A DNA stretch of 64,000 nt from Pseudomonadota bacterium (GCA_013285445.1 CP053448.1:2170001-2234000); one strand, 5' to 3'; positions 16,930 to 26,757 are shown, counted from the first letter of the stretch. Translations and numbers: made by a program. Notes: generated from the letters alone by a model not told the origin.

Positions 16930-18087
16930 ATGCGCCTGATGATCAACACCTCTGTCGTGCGCTTCGGCGGTGCAACTCAAGTCGCAGCGTCTTTGATCGA
17001 GGAGTGCCGCCGATTCGATCAGAATGAGTACCATGTAGTTCTCGGGACCGGCGTGGGTACGATTCTGAAACGGGCTGATTTCCCTGAGAATTTCGTCTTT
17101 CATGACATGGCCTTTGGGGTAATGGGGCTGGGTAATCTTGGGCGCGTACAGCGTGAAATGGCAGCTCTTGAACAGAAGATCGAACCGGATTGTGTCGTGA
17201 CCACTTCGGGGCCGGCATACTGGCGCAGCAGTGCGCCGCATTTGATGGGTTACAACTTGCCCTTGTATATCTACCCGGAATCTCCTTATGTTCGTACGCT
17301 AGGTATGGCCAGGCGGACACGGCTGGCGGCGCGTAAATGGCTGCATTGTCGCTTTTTCAGGCGCGACGCCGATGCGCTGATCGTTCAAACTGATGATGTG
17401 AACCAGCGGCTTCGGCGGCTACTGGGAACTGAAAAGGTGTACACGGTCACCAATACCCACAATGGCTGGTATGAGCAACCGGCTGAATACCCGCCGCGGC
17501 TGCCCGCGCGAAGATCCGGCACTTTTCGTTTCCTGACTCTGACCAGCTACTACCCGCACAAGAATCTTGAACTGATTCCGCAGGTCATCCGCGCTTTGCC
17601 CGGAGATTTGCGCGCGAGAACGGAATTCGTGCTCACCCTCACCGACGCCAAGTACCGAGAGCGGATCTGGTCCGAAATCCCCGCACAGGTGAAACTCACC
17701 GGGCCGGTACCCCCTTCGGAGTGCCCATCGCTCTACGAGGAATGCGATGCATTGTTCCTTCCTACCTTGGCTGAGTGCTTTTCGGCCTCCTATCCGGAGG
17801 CGATGAAGATGGAAAAGCCGATCATCACGACCGACTTGGGCTTCGCCCGCAGTATTTGCCAGGATGCCGCTCTGTATTTCCAGCCCTGTAATGCGAACTC
17901 AGCGGCCAGGCAGGCTGCCCGACTGATCCAGGATCCGGTCCTGCAGGGCGAACTTCGGGAACGCGGGCGATGCCGTCTTTCCGACTTCGACACCCCGGCA
18001 CAACGCGCCGATAAGATCTTGTCAATCTGCGAAGACCTGGTAGTCGAGCGCAGCGGAAAGGCCGATGTGAAGAGCCTGGGCGCATGA
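16930..18087 (+). CDS. Glycosyltransferase family 4 protein
   Basis: 385 residues. N-terminal VRFGGATQVAASLIEECRRF, mid MGYNLPLYIYPESPYVRTL, and C-terminal FRFLTLTSYYPHKNLELIPQVI and LYEECDALFLPTLAECFSASYPEAMKMEKPIITTDLGFARSI indicate a GT4 enzyme. From this gene on, GC content returns to the high level of the flanking chromosome. It overlaps the next gene by 4 bp, so both belong to one transcript. Confidence 0.88.
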   Translation: MRLMINTSVVRFGGATQVAASLIEECRRFDQNEYHVVLGTGVGTILKRADFPENFVFHDMAFGVMGLGNLGRVQREMAALEQKIEPDCVVTTSGPAYWRSSAPHLMGYNLPLYIYPESPYVRTLGMARRTRLAARKWLHCRFFRRDADALIVQTDDVNQRLRRLLGTEKVYTVTNTHNGWYEQPAEYPPRLPARRSGTFRFLTLTSYYPHKNLELIPQVIRALPGDLRARTEFVLTLTDAKYRERIWSEIPAQVKLTGPVPPSECPSLYEECDALFLPTLAECFSASYPEAMKMEKPIITTDLGFARSICQDAALYFQPCNANSAARQAARLIQDPVLQGELRERGRCRLSDFDTPAQRADKILSICEDLVVERSGKADVKSLGA

Positions 18088-19262
18088 ACACTACAAGTAC
18101 CACGGCGCGAGGAAGAAACCTGGTGATCCTCAACCAGGCCGCCAACTACCTCACGGTCGGCTTCGCCAATGCCTTCAATCGGAAGTTCGAATCAGTCACG
18201 CTGATCACCGGCAGCGTCCACGTGCAGGGCGAAGAGCTCGACGACGACATCCGAGTGCACACGATCAACCGCTGGCATGAGCGTCCGGCTCTAAAGAAAG
18301 CCCTGTCCTACGCTTTGGGACTGCTGCGTATGTGGTGGCTGCTGATGATTCGCTACCGGCGCCACGAGGTGCTTTTTGTCTCGGTTCCGCCCATGGGCTA
18401 CTTACTGAACCTGGTCCTACCGCACCGTTTCAGCATGGTGATCTGGGACATTTACCCAGACACTCTCCGCATTACCGGCATGAGGGAGTCGCATCCGATC
18501 TACCGCATTTGGGCCCGGCTTAACCGTCGCTCGTTTGGCAAGGCTTATCGTCTATACACCATCAGCGAGGTGATGGCGGATGCACTATCAAAGTATGTTG
18601 ACCGCGAGCGACTCGTAATCCAGCCGATCTGGTCCATCTTCCAGGGTGACGAACGGATACCAGTGGATCGCAATCGATTCCTCAAGGAACTGGTCCTCGG
18701 GAAACGCTTCATCGTGCAGTATTCGGGGAACATAGGCCTCACACACAATGTCGAGCTGTTGGTCGACATTGCCGAACGGCTGCACGATCGACCCGATATC
18801 CTTTTCCAGATCATTGGCCGAGGCCCACGGGAGCCGTGCATTCGGCGGCTGGTCGATGAACGCGGGCTTTCAAACGTGCAGATGCTGCCGTTTCAATCGG
18901 ACGAGATGTTTCCGCACTCGCTGTCGGCTGCTGATCTTGGCGTAGTTATTCTCAACGACCGCGTCAGCCAGGGCTCGGTGCCGAGTAAGGCATTCAACCT
19001 GATGAGTTTCGGTGTGCCTTCGCTTTACGTCTCTTCCCCAGACAGCCAGTTGGCGCGCTACGCGGAGAAGTACGGCCATGCCCGCTGTCTCAGCCACGAG
19101 CAGCTCGACGAGATCGTTGACTTTATTATCGAGATAGCTTCCCAACCCGACCTTCGCGAAACCATGAGTGAGCGGGCGATGTTGGCCGCTGAGGATTTCC
19201 GGCGGGACAATGCAGATCGTTTTGCCACAGCCTATTTCCAGGAACCTGCACAAGCCACATGA
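18084..19262 (+). CDS. Glycosyltransferase family 4 protein (WbuB-like)
   Basis: 392 residues overlapping both neighbours by 4 bp. A hydrophobic N-terminal half with LLRMWWLLMIRYRRHEVLFVSVPPMGYLLNLVLPHRFSMVIWDIYPDTLRI resembles WbuB-type fucosaminyl transferases. The donor domain shows VQYSGNIGLTHNVELLVDIAERL, FQIIGRGPREPCIRRLV and SQGSVPSKAFNLMSFGVPSLY. It probably adds a sugar to the lipid-linked repeat unit at the inner membrane face. Confidence 0.85.
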   Translation: MNTTSTTARGRNLVILNQAANYLTVGFANAFNRKFESVTLITGSVHVQGEELDDDIRVHTINRWHERPALKKALSYALGLLRMWWLLMIRYRRHEVLFVSVPPMGYLLNLVLPHRFSMVIWDIYPDTLRITGMRESHPIYRIWARLNRRSFGKAYRLYTISEVMADALSKYVDRERLVIQPIWSIFQGDERIPVDRNRFLKELVLGKRFIVQYSGNIGLTHNVELLVDIAERLHDRPDILFQIIGRGPREPCIRRLVDERGLSNVQMLPFQSDEMFPHSLSAADLGVVILNDRVSQGSVPSKAFNLMSFGVPSLYVSSPDSQLARYAEKYGHARCLSHEQLDEIVDFIIEIASQPDLRETMSERAMLAAEDFRRDNADRFATAYFQEPAQAT

Positions 19263-20383
19263 ATCGGATACTCTCCGACAATCTCAAGAACCTTCGCGGC
19301 TGGCGCACGCCCAGAAAGCTTATAGCCTTTGCTGTGGATGACTACGCCAACGTGCGGGTGGCCTCCAGGGAAGCCCGTCAGAGGCTAATCGATGCCGGGC
19401 TGGACTTGTCCCATCAGATGGACCGATATGACGCCCTGGAGACCCGGCAGGACCTGGAAGCTCTGTTCGAAGTGCTGGACTCAGTTTGTGACAGTCGGGA
19501 TCGTCCAGCAAAGTTCACGGCCTACGCGCTGTCGGCCAACCCCGATTTTGCGCGAATTCGTGCTGACGGCCAGCACTATCACGGTGAAACGGTTCCGGCA
19601 ACCTTCTCCCGCATGGAGGCTGAGCAGCCGGCGGCCTACCAGGGCGCCTGGGCACTGTGGCAGGAAGGCATGGAGCGGGGGCTGCTGCAGCCGCAGTTCC
19701 ACGGGCGGGAACACCTGAACGTGGAACTGTTCGAGCACAAGCTGAGATCGGGCGCCCCGGACCTGCTCGCCAACGTGGAGCAGGACAGTCTGACCGGCAT
19801 CGCTGGTGATCCGGCGATGCCCGGCGTGGGTTTCACGCATGCCTTCGGGCTTCACGACGGTGCCGCCCTGCCCGGCCATCGCGAGATTCTGACGGACGGT
19901 TTGGATCGATTCGAAGAAGTCTGGGGATTTCGCTCGAAAACCTTCACACCGCCGGCCCAGAAGCTGCACCCCGCACTGCATGAAACAGCCGAATCCGGTG
20001 GCGTCGTGTCCATCGATAAACCATTCCGCTGCACCAGAGCAATGGGCGACGGCACATCTCGCCGCGAAGTCAACCATAGTGGCCGTCAGCGTGAGCAAAA
20101 TCATGTCACCGTGGTCCGCAATGTCGTCTTCGAACCCGGCAAGGATATGGGCTTCGATCCGGTTAAGCGCGCGCTGCAACAGGTTGCTGCGGCCTTTCGC
20201 TGGCACAAGCCAGCCATCATCAGCTCGCACCGGGTCAATTTCTGCGGCCACCTCGACGAAGCGAATCGAAAGCGTGGGCTTGAGGATTTGCGAAAGCTTC
20301 TCGAGAAGATCACCGCGCGATGGCCTGATATCGAATTCGTCAGCGTGGATGAGTTGGTAGAACATCTGGATCAGCCCGCATGA
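19259..20383 (+). CDS. Polysaccharide-deacetylase-like protein (paralogue 2)
   Basis: 374 residues, coupled to its neighbours by 4 bp overlaps on both sides. It shares with the gene at 11523 the motif order D-D (FAVDDYANVR), ALFEVLDSV, LSANPDF, HGREHLNV and SSHRVNF. It differs by lacking the 'IYLVRNVDFEP' wording but has the equivalent VTVVRNVVFEPG. Both copies are followed by genes for ATP-grasp proteins within two genes, which suggests the deacetylase-like and ATP-grasp activities act together, for example freeing an amine that is then acylated with an amino acid. This is inference. Confidence 0.65.
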   Translation: MNRILSDNLKNLRGWRTPRKLIAFAVDDYANVRVASREARQRLIDAGLDLSHQMDRYDALETRQDLEALFEVLDSVCDSRDRPAKFTAYALSANPDFARIRADGQHYHGETVPATFSRMEAEQPAAYQGAWALWQEGMERGLLQPQFHGREHLNVELFEHKLRSGAPDLLANVEQDSLTGIAGDPAMPGVGFTHAFGLHDGAALPGHREILTDGLDRFEEVWGFRSKTFTPPAQKLHPALHETAESGGVVSIDKPFRCTRAMGDGTSRREVNHSGRQREQNHVTVVRNVVFEPGKDMGFDPVKRALQQVAAAFRWHKPAIISSHRVNFCGHLDEANRKRGLEDLRKLLEKITARWPDIEFVSVDELVEHLDQPA

Positions 20384-21411
20384 CGCCGATCCGGCGCCTT
20401 CTCTACCTGGGCTACTATTTCCGGAAGATGAACTGGCCGCTGTTGCTGCGCTTCATGGACCATGTTCGCGAGCACCACGGCATCGGTCGGGGGCGGCAGG
20501 CTGCGGCGCTTGTGATCGATTCCTTGCGCTACAACATCTCACCGCTGGAGTGGTACCAATTCGGCTTCGTTTCGATGACATCGGCGGAAAAGGCCACGTG
20601 GGCTGGCACCGGGACCATGTACGAGTTCCAGCTGCGCGCGAATCCATCCGAACACCGCGAAGTGCTCAATGACAAGCGTCGGTTCTACAAGGCCTTTGGT
20701 CAGTTCTTTCGTCATAAGCTGCTCGATCGCAAAGCGCTTGAGCAAGAACCCCAACGCGCTCGAGAACTGCTCGGTGAAAATGAGAAACTGGTCTTCAAGG
20801 AATCGACCGGCAACTGCGGCGTCAGCGTACACATCGTGCCCACCAGTGATCTGGACGCTGATTCACTGGCCAACTGGATGCGCGAGAACGACTACGACAT
20901 GGTCGAGACCTTCGCCCGACAGCATGACGCGCTTCAGGCGCTTTCTCCATCCGGTGTCAATACGGTTCGGATCTTCACTCTGGTCACCGAATCGGGCGAA
21001 TACAGGTTGCTGGGTTGCCGGTTGCGCATCTCAGTCGATTCACACGTAGACAACCTGGCAGCCGGCAACCTGGCGGCGCCCATCGATGCCGAGACCGGGC
21101 GTGTGAACGGGCCCGGCGTGTATTCCGACATCACGCGCGCCCCGGAAAAGATCCATCCGCGCACAGGGGTGCCAATCGAGGGATTCCAAGTGCCCTTCTG
21201 GAAGGAAACGCTGGATATGGTGCGGGAGGCCAGTCTGCTGCATCCCGAGAATCGATCGATCGGCTGGGATGTGGTCGTAACGCCTGAAGGGCCGGGCCTG
21301 ATCGAGGGCAATCATGACTGGTGCAAGCTGGTGTGGCAGTTGCCGGTTCATCGCGGCCTCAAATTCATGCTTGACTCGGACGAACGAGCACCTCGGTCCA
21401 AAGAGCCGTAG
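20380..21411 (+). CDS. ATP-grasp protein 3, sugar-transfer-associated
   Basis: 343 residues. It matches the sugar-transfer-associated ATP-grasp family: LNDKRRFYKAFGQFF, ENEKLVFKESTGNCGVSVHIV (ATP loop), DYDMVETFARQHDALQALSPSGVNTVRIFTLV, LAAGNLAAPIDAETG and WDVVVTPEGPGLIEGNHDW. This family recurs next to glycosyltransferase genes in polysaccharide loci, but its reaction is not established. It overlaps the deacetylase-like gene by 4 bp and is 5 bp before the next ATP-grasp gene. Confidence 0.85.
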   Translation: MTPIRRLLYLGYYFRKMNWPLLLRFMDHVREHHGIGRGRQAAALVIDSLRYNISPLEWYQFGFVSMTSAEKATWAGTGTMYEFQLRANPSEHREVLNDKRRFYKAFGQFFRHKLLDRKALEQEPQRARELLGENEKLVFKESTGNCGVSVHIVPTSDLDADSLANWMRENDYDMVETFARQHDALQALSPSGVNTVRIFTLVTESGEYRLLGCRLRISVDSHVDNLAAGNLAAPIDAETGRVNGPGVYSDITRAPEKIHPRTGVPIEGFQVPFWKETLDMVREASLLHPENRSIGWDVVVTPEGPGLIEGNHDWCKLVWQLPVHRGLKFMLDSDERAPRSKEP

Positions 21412-21416
21412 TCAAC

Positions 21417-22634
21417 TTGAGCGTTTTTTTTACCCCTGTTTCTAATGGGCTGCCACCGGCATTGGTCACATACGGCTGGTGCCGCTCCGCATACACCGTA
21501 GTCCGCTCGCTGGCGCGCCGAGGTGTCGAGGTGCATGTGGCGGACAGCTCAAGACTGGCGATGTGCCGATTTTCCCGGTTTGCGCGCAGTTTTACCCGCC
21601 TGCCGGATTTTTACTCTGAGCCTGTGGCCTATATCGAAGCACTGGCTGCAGCGATGGAACGAACCGGCGCGGAAGTTCTGCTGCCGTGCTTCGAGGACGT
21701 TGAATTGGTGATTCGGCACTGGGATGCCCTGCCCCGCGCAACTCGAGTCGCCATGCCTGCCATGAGCGACTGGGCCGTGGCCGAGGACAAGCTCAACTAC
21801 CTGGCTCGGGTTGGTGCGGCGGGCTGTCCGGTGCCACGTACCTGGCAGGTTTCCAACAGGGCGGAGCTGGACTCGATCGCCGCCCAGGTCGACTACCCGG
21901 TGCTCGTCAAGGTGCGAATGGGCAACGGGGCGCGCGGCGTGGAAATCGTCGATTCTCCCACTGAACTGAAAGACAGCCTCCTGGCTATGGTGGATACCTA
22001 CGAACTGGCTCAGCATCGCTGGCCCATTATTCAGGAGCGGCTTGCAGGGCGAAAGTTCAAGCTTGACGGCGTCTTCTGCAATGGCGAACCCGTCGGGATG
22101 TCGCCATTCGAGATCCTGCGCTGCAAGGGGGCCGGCAAGTTCGGGACATCCACGTTTCGCCGTAGCGTTGATGAACCGACGGTCGTCGAGCACGCCACCA
22201 CCGCGCTACGCGCGCTCAATTGGCACGGCATGTTCAATACAGACTGGATCTGCGATGATCATGGTGTTCCCCATCTAATTGACATCAACGGCCGGCTCAG
22301 CGGCGGGGTGGCGGTGCCGTATGAGGCCGGTATGGATCTGCCCTGGTTGTGGTATCAAGTATCCGCAGGTCTGGAGCCCGATGCCAATCTACAGACTTGC
22401 GCCGGCGTGCCGGTCCGCTGGCTCCTGGGGGATGCAATCGCTTTCGTGGAGCACGTTGGCGCCGGCAAACTTCGCGAGGCCCTTGGCATGCTCAAACCGG
22501 TACGCGGCTGCCGCCACGATGATTTTGTCTGGAGCGATCCGCTGCCGCTTGTCGGGGAAGCGCTGGACTATTTTGCGAAGTTCCTTGGCGCGCGGGGTTC
22601 GGTGCGGCCTATGACCAAGGGGATGGTGCGATAG
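21417..22634 (+). CDS. ATP-grasp protein 4, carbamoyl-phosphate-synthase-like
   Basis: 405 residues from a TTG start 5 bp after the previous stop. The N-terminal preATP-grasp domain reads ALVTYGWCRSAYTVVRSLARRGVEVHVAD, then EDKLNYLARVGAAGCPVPRTWQV, VLVKVRMGNGARGVEIV (ATP loop), IIQERLAGRKFKLDGVFCNG and FNTDWICDDHGVPHLIDINGRL with the metal-binding acidic/Asn set. It is the fourth ATP-grasp protein of the locus and belongs to a different subfamily from the other three. It probably activates a carboxylate with ATP for transfer to an amine; the partner is unknown. Confidence 0.82.
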   Translation: MSVFFTPVSNGLPPALVTYGWCRSAYTVVRSLARRGVEVHVADSSRLAMCRFSRFARSFTRLPDFYSEPVAYIEALAAAMERTGAEVLLPCFEDVELVIRHWDALPRATRVAMPAMSDWAVAEDKLNYLARVGAAGCPVPRTWQVSNRAELDSIAAQVDYPVLVKVRMGNGARGVEIVDSPTELKDSLLAMVDTYELAQHRWPIIQERLAGRKFKLDGVFCNGEPVGMSPFEILRCKGAGKFGTSTFRRSVDEPTVVEHATTALRALNWHGMFNTDWICDDHGVPHLIDINGRLSGGVAVPYEAGMDLPWLWYQVSAGLEPDANLQTCAGVPVRWLLGDAIAFVEHVGAGKLREALGMLKPVRGCRHDDFVWSDPLPLVGEALDYFAKFLGARGSVRPMTKGMVR

Positions 22635-22680
22635 GCGGCAAAGGCACTAGGCTCAAGGAACAAGGGGAAAGGGCACTTCT
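22635..22680. repeat. Purine-rich degenerate repeat tract
   Basis: GGCAAAGGCACTAGG, CTCAAGGAACAAGGGG and AAAGGGCAC units fill the gap between the ATP-grasp gene and the YdcF gene. The last AAAGGG sits just before the TTG at 22681 and may serve as ribosome-binding site. Confidence 0.55.
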
Positions 22681-23454
22681 TTGTTTGCGGTCGTGAAGAC
22701 GCTTTCGTTGCTAGTGTATCCACTGGGTATCGTGATGGTGCTGCTTGTGTTTGCCCTCGCACTCCTGCTCTGGGGCAGGCGGCGCCTTGGGATCGGCTTG
22801 CTAACGGGAAGCATTTTGCTCCTGTGGGTGTTTTCTATGCCCGCAGTCGGAAACTGGCTGGTCTGGCAGCTGGAGCGAGAGTGGTCCTATGTTGCTGTTG
22901 AGGAGCTACCGCGTGCTGACGCGGTGGTCGTATTGGGCGGTGCGTTCAGTTCCGGCAATGGTCAATGGACCTACCCCAGCGCCGGCGGCACTGTGGATCG
23001 GTACTGGCACGCGGCGCGGATATACCACGCCGATAGGGCGCCACTCGTGATCGTCAGCGGCGGCCGACAACCTCATCTGAGTGGAGGCATGACCGAGGCT
23101 GAGTCCGGGGCTCTGTTTTTGGGAGACATGGGCATCCCAGAAGAAGCGCTGATCCTGGACAAGGCCTCGCTGACCACGGCTGAACACTTCGATAATCTGC
23201 GTGAGATCATGCGGACGCGAGAGATTCGCACTTTGTTGGTCGTGACCTCCGCCAGTCACATGCAGCGCTCTTTAGCAACGCTTGGTCGATTGGATGTGCG
23301 CCTGACGCCAGTCGCCACCGACTTCAGCGCCATCGAGGATCCGCCCTTCATCCTGCGTGACTGGCTGCCGGCGGTGTCCGGCCTGTCGCGAAGCACGCGG
23401 GCATTTCACGAGCTTCTTGGCCTGTGGTACTACCGCCTCACGGGTCGGGCCTGA
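22681..23454 (+). CDS. YdcF/ElyC-family membrane protein (DUF218)
   Basis: 257 residues. Two hydrophobic segments at the N-terminus (about 5-28 and 37-58) anchor a DUF218 domain with ADAVVVLGGAFSSGN, APLVIVSGGRQ, TEAESGALFLGDMGIPEEALILDKASLTTAEHFDNL and LLVVTSASHMQRSLATL. E. coli relatives ElyC and SanA affect envelope polysaccharide or undecaprenyl-phosphate use. Its place at the end of the glycosyltransferase operon fits such a role. The TTG start is the first after the gap; GTG 22693 is an alternative. Confidence 0.88.
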   Translation: MFAVVKTLSLLVYPLGIVMVLLVFALALLLWGRRRLGIGLLTGSILLLWVFSMPAVGNWLVWQLEREWSYVAVEELPRADAVVVLGGAFSSGNGQWTYPSAGGTVDRYWHAARIYHADRAPLVIVSGGRQPHLSGGMTEAESGALFLGDMGIPEEALILDKASLTTAEHFDNLREIMRTREIRTLLVVTSASHMQRSLATLGRLDVRLTPVATDFSAIEDPPFILRDWLPAVSGLSRSTRAFHELLGLWYYRLTGRA

Positions 23455-23496
23455 GTTGCTCACTCTCATGCTGACACAAGGACAGTCACTGACTAC

Positions 23497-24609
23497 ATGA
23501 GCAAGAAAGCACTATTAACGGGAATTACCGGCCAGGACGGCGCCTATCTTACGGAATTCTTGCTGGGCAAGGGTTACGAAGTTCATGGGATCAAGCGCCG
23601 GGCATCTTCCTTCAACACCCACCGCATCGACCACCTCTACCAGGACCCGCACGAGCCCAATCCCAGGCTGGTGCTGCACTACGGCGACCTGACCGACTCA
23701 ACCAACCTCATCCGCGTCGTGCAGGAAGTCCAGCCCGACGAAATTTACAACCTGGGCGCCCAGAGCCACGTGGCGGTGTCCTTCGAAAGCCCCGAATACA
23801 CCGCCAACAGCGATGCCTTGGGCACGCTGCGGCTGCTCGAGGCCATTCGCATCCTGGGACTGGAAGACAAGGTGCGCTTCTACCAGGCCTCCACCTCGGA
23901 GATGTTCGGCAAGGTGCAGGAAACGCCCCAGCGCGAGACCACGCCCTTCTACCCGCGCTCGCCCTACGGCGCGGCCAAGCTCTACGGGCACTGGATTACC
24001 GTCAACTACCGCGAGTCCTACGGCCTGTATGCCTGCAGCGGCATCCTGTTCAACCACGAATCCCCCCGGCGCGGCGAGACCTTCGTCACCCGCAAGATCA
24101 CCCGCGCCCTGGCGCGCATCTACTTAGGCCTGGACGAGCGCCTGTACCTGGGCAACCTCAACGCCCTGCGCGACTGGGGCCACGCCCGCGACTACGTGGA
24201 AGCGCAGTGGCTGATGCTGCAGCAGAACCAGCCCGAGGACTACGTCATCGCCACGGGTGAGCAGCATTCGGTGCGCGATTTCGTCAACGCCGCCGCCGCC
24301 CGCCTGGACATGCAGATCGACTGGCGCGGCAGCGGCCCGGAAGAACACGGCGTGCTCGCCAGCGCGCCCGAGGACTGCGCCGCCGAACCGGGCACGCGCA
24401 TCGTCGCGGTGGACCCGCGCTACTTCCGCCCCGCTGAGGTCGACACCCTGCTCGGCGACCCGAGCAAGGCGCGTGAGAAGCTGGGCTGGCAGCCGAAGAC
24501 CACATTCGACGAACTGGTCTCGGAAATGGTGGAAAAGGATCTTGAGCGCGCCCGGCGCGACGCACTGATCGAAAGAGAAGGCTACCGCGCCTACCGTTTC
24601 AAGGAATGA
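23497..24609 (+). CDS. gmd: GDP-mannose 4,6-dehydratase
   Basis: 370 residues, the usual length. The NADP-binding motif [15 protein letters not shown], the catalytic Ser-Thr/Glu and Tyr-x3-Lys region ([14 protein letters not shown] and [15 protein letters not shown]) and NYRESYGL are all intact. It converts GDP-D-mannose to GDP-4-keto-6-deoxymannose, the first step to GDP-L-fucose, and is followed by the gene for the second step. GDP-fucose would be a donor for one of the upstream transferases. Confidence 0.96.
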   Translation: MSKKALLTGITGQDGAYLTEFLLGKGYEVHGIKRRASSFNTHRIDHLYQDPHEPNPRLVLHYGDLTDSTNLIRVVQEVQPDEIYNLGAQSHVAVSFESPEYTANSDALGTLRLLEAIRILGLEDKVRFYQASTSEMFGKVQETPQRETTPFYPRSPYGAAKLYGHWITVNYRESYGLYACSGILFNHESPRRGETFVTRKITRALARIYLGLDERLYLGNLNALRDWGHARDYVEAQWLMLQQNQPEDYVIATGEQHSVRDFVNAAAARLDMQIDWRGSGPEEHGVLASAPEDCAAEPGTRIVAVDPRYFRPAEVDTLLGDPSKAREKLGWQPKTTFDELVSEMVEKDLERARRDALIEREGYRAYRFKE

Positions 24610-24712
24610 ATGTGGTTGAAGGAAAAAGGCGAAAGGTGAAAGGGCAAATGGGTGAACGGGTTAACGGGGTAATGGGTTAACGGGGGAGCGGGGGCAAGTT
24701 AAAGGATGAACA
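24610..24712. repeat. Purine-rich degenerate repeat tract
   Basis: The gmd-fcl gap is made of units such as GAAGGAAAAAGGCGAAAGG, TGAAAGGGCAAATGGG, TGAACGGGTTAACGGGG and TAATGGGTTAACGGGGG. Nearly all purines lie on the plus strand. It separates two genes that act in sequence and contains several Shine-Dalgarno-like sites. Confidence 0.7.
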
Positions 24713-24716
24713 ATCA

Positions 24717-25679
24717 ATGACGAATGGTTTAAACCTTATGCAGACTGATGATCGTGTTTTTGTCGCCGGTGCCAGGGGGATGGTGGGGAGTGCCATCTGC
24801 CGGGCACTGGAAGCTCAGGGGTTCGAGAATGTGCTGGCTCCGACGCGGTCGGAGCTGGATCTGGGGGATCAGGCTGCAGTCGGCAACTGGTTTGCCGAAA
24901 ACCGGCCCGAATTCGTCTTCCTGGCCGCCGCCAAGGTCGGCGGCATCCACGCCAACGACACCTACCCGGCCGAGTTCATTTACGACAACCTGGTCATCGA
25001 GACTAACGTCATCCACTCGGCCTGGAAGCATGGGGTCAAAAAGCTTTGTTTTTTGGGCTCGTCGTGCATCTACCCCAAGCACGCCCGACAGCCGATGAAC
25101 GAAGACCAGCTGCTCACCGGCCCGCTGGAGCCCACAAACGAGTGGTACGCCATCGCCAAGATCGCCGGCATCAAACTGTGCCAGGCCTACCGGCGCCAGT
25201 ACGGCTTCGACGCCATCAGCCTGATGCCCACCAACCTGTACGGCCCCGGCGACAACTTCCATCCGAAGAACTCGCATGTTTTGCCGGCTCTGATCCGGCG
25301 TTTCCATGAAGCGAAGGAAGAGGCCCGGGAAGAAGTTGTTATTTGGGGCACTGGGACACCTCTACGGGAGTTCTTGCATGTCGACGATCTGGCCGATGCC
25401 TGCCTGTTTCTGATGAACAGCTATTCATCGGAACAGATCGTCAATATTGGCGTCGGTGAAGATATTGCCATCCTCGACCTGGCGCGGCTGGTAGCCGACG
25501 TGGTGGGATTCGAGGGGAAGATTCTTACCGATTCTTCGAAGCCGGACGGAACGCCTCGCAAACTTCTGGACGTTGCGCGTTTGCAGGAGCTTGGTTGGAG
25601 CGCCTCGATCGGGTTGCGGGAAGGTGTACGGGAGACGTATGAGTGGTTTTTGGCGAATCGGGAAAGAGCCAGGATGTAG
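24717..25679 (+). CDS. fcl: GDP-L-fucose synthase
   Basis: 320 residues. NADP loop [16 protein letters not shown], catalytic Ser in [15 protein letters not shown], Tyr-x3-Lys in [11 protein letters not shown], and the family blocks [24 protein letters not shown] and [18 protein letters not shown] are present. The enzyme epimerises and reduces GDP-4-keto-6-deoxymannose to GDP-L-fucose. ATG 24717 is used; ATG 24738 would also keep the whole NADP fold. Confidence 0.95.
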   Translation: MTNGLNLMQTDDRVFVAGARGMVGSAICRALEAQGFENVLAPTRSELDLGDQAAVGNWFAENRPEFVFLAAAKVGGIHANDTYPAEFIYDNLVIETNVIHSAWKHGVKKLCFLGSSCIYPKHARQPMNEDQLLTGPLEPTNEWYAIAKIAGIKLCQAYRRQYGFDAISLMPTNLYGPGDNFHPKNSHVLPALIRRFHEAKEEAREEVVIWGTGTPLREFLHVDDLADACLFLMNSYSSEQIVNIGVGEDIAILDLARLVADVVGFEGKILTDSSKPDGTPRKLLDVARLQELGWSASIGLREGVRETYEWFLANRERARM

Positions 25680-25722
25680 GCGAAAGGCAAGACGTGAAAG
25701 GGGGAACGGGTTAATGGGTTAA
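25680..25722. repeat. Purine-rich degenerate repeat tract
   Basis: GCGAAAGGCAAGACGTGAAAGG and GGGAACGGGTTAATGGG units follow the fcl stop codon, the same style as the tract before fcl. Confidence 0.6.
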
Positions 25723-25772
25723 TGAGAGGTCGATGCTCCATCTATGCTTTGAGTTATCTGCCCGCTCTTCCT

Positions 25773-26717
25773 TCAAATGAACTGATCCGTTACTAACACG
25801 GTGCTTGATGTGGTTGCTTTTAGTCTGGTGGCATGGCTGTAAGGGACCAGGATGTTTTCGGCTGCATTAAGTTGCTGCTCGCGACTCGCTTCGGATAGGC
25901 AGCCGGTAACTAGGCTCAAGACCCGGGGTTGCTCATTGGCTTCAAATGACAGCTCTTCGCCTTCTTTCAGGTTGATCTGTCGGATGCGAAATTCTTTGCA
26001 GTCCGCAATGGTGCGTTGGCCGCGTTGGGTGAAAGTTGGCTGAGGGTCGGGTTCGATGTCGTTGAAGTCGATGGATTGGAGGCTTTCGGTCACGTGCAGG
26101 TCTCTCGGTTTGCCGTCCAGGCCTACCCTGCCCCAGTCGTACACCCGGTATGTGGTGTCGGAATTCTGCTGGATTTCAAGGATCAGGTTGCCGGCATCGA
26201 TGGCATGCAGGCGGCCAGATTCGAGCAGCATGGCTTGGCCGTCGGAGACATCGAATCGGTGCAACAGGGGTTCGAGCGCCTCTTCGGCGATGGCCTGTTC
26301 GAATTGCGTCCTGGAGATGTCGGGCTTCAGGCCTACGATCAACGCGGCACCTGGTTCTGAGTTGGCGATATACCAGCACTCTGTTTTAGGCTCACCGCCC
26401 AGTTTTTCTGCTACCGCCTTTGGCGGGTGGACCTGGAGGCTCAGTCGTTGGCTGCAGTCCAGCCATTTGACCAGCACGGGAAAGGGCTGCTTGCGGTCGT
26501 AACCCGGGCCCATGATGGCTTCGGATTCGTCCTCCATCAGCTCTCGCAGAGTATTTCCGGTGGCCGAGTCCACCGACTGGGCTTCGGGGCGATCGACGAT
26601 CTCCCAGGATTCACCGATGGGCTCCGTGCCCGGCAATTGCCGGCCCAGCGCGGTTTCGAACGACCGGCCGCCCCAGACGCGGGTTTGGTAGATGGGTTTG
26701 AATTTCAGTAGGTGCAT
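25773..26717 (-). CDS. manA: Mannose-6-phosphate isomerase, class I
   Basis: 314 residues on the minus strand with AAGGGG as ribosome-binding site 8 bases before ATG. Zinc-binding residues are in LSLQVHPPKAVAEKLG, PKTECWYI and ESGRLHAIDAGNLILEIQQ. The enzyme interconverts fructose-6-phosphate and mannose-6-phosphate, feeding GDP-mannose and thus the gmd/fcl pathway. It is the only minus-strand gene in this nucleotide-sugar block. No phosphomannomutase gene is in the window. Confidence 0.93.
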   Translation of the reverse strand: MHLLKFKPIYQTRVWGGRSFETALGRQLPGTEPIGESWEIVDRPEAQSVDSATGNTLRELMEDESEAIMGPGYDRKQPFPVLVKWLDCSQRLSLQVHPPKAVAEKLGGEPKTECWYIANSEPGAALIVGLKPDISRTQFEQAIAEEALEPLLHRFDVSDGQAMLLESGRLHAIDAGNLILEIQQNSDTTYRVYDWGRVGLDGKPRDLHVTESLQSIDFNDIEPDPQPTFTQRGQRTIADCKEFRIRQINLKEGEELSFEANEQPRVLSLVTGCLSEASREQQLNAAENILVPYSHATRLKATTSSTVLVTDQFI

Positions 26718-26757
26718 GATTTGTCCCCTTGGTGCCTGGGCGAGATGGTAGCGGGGG

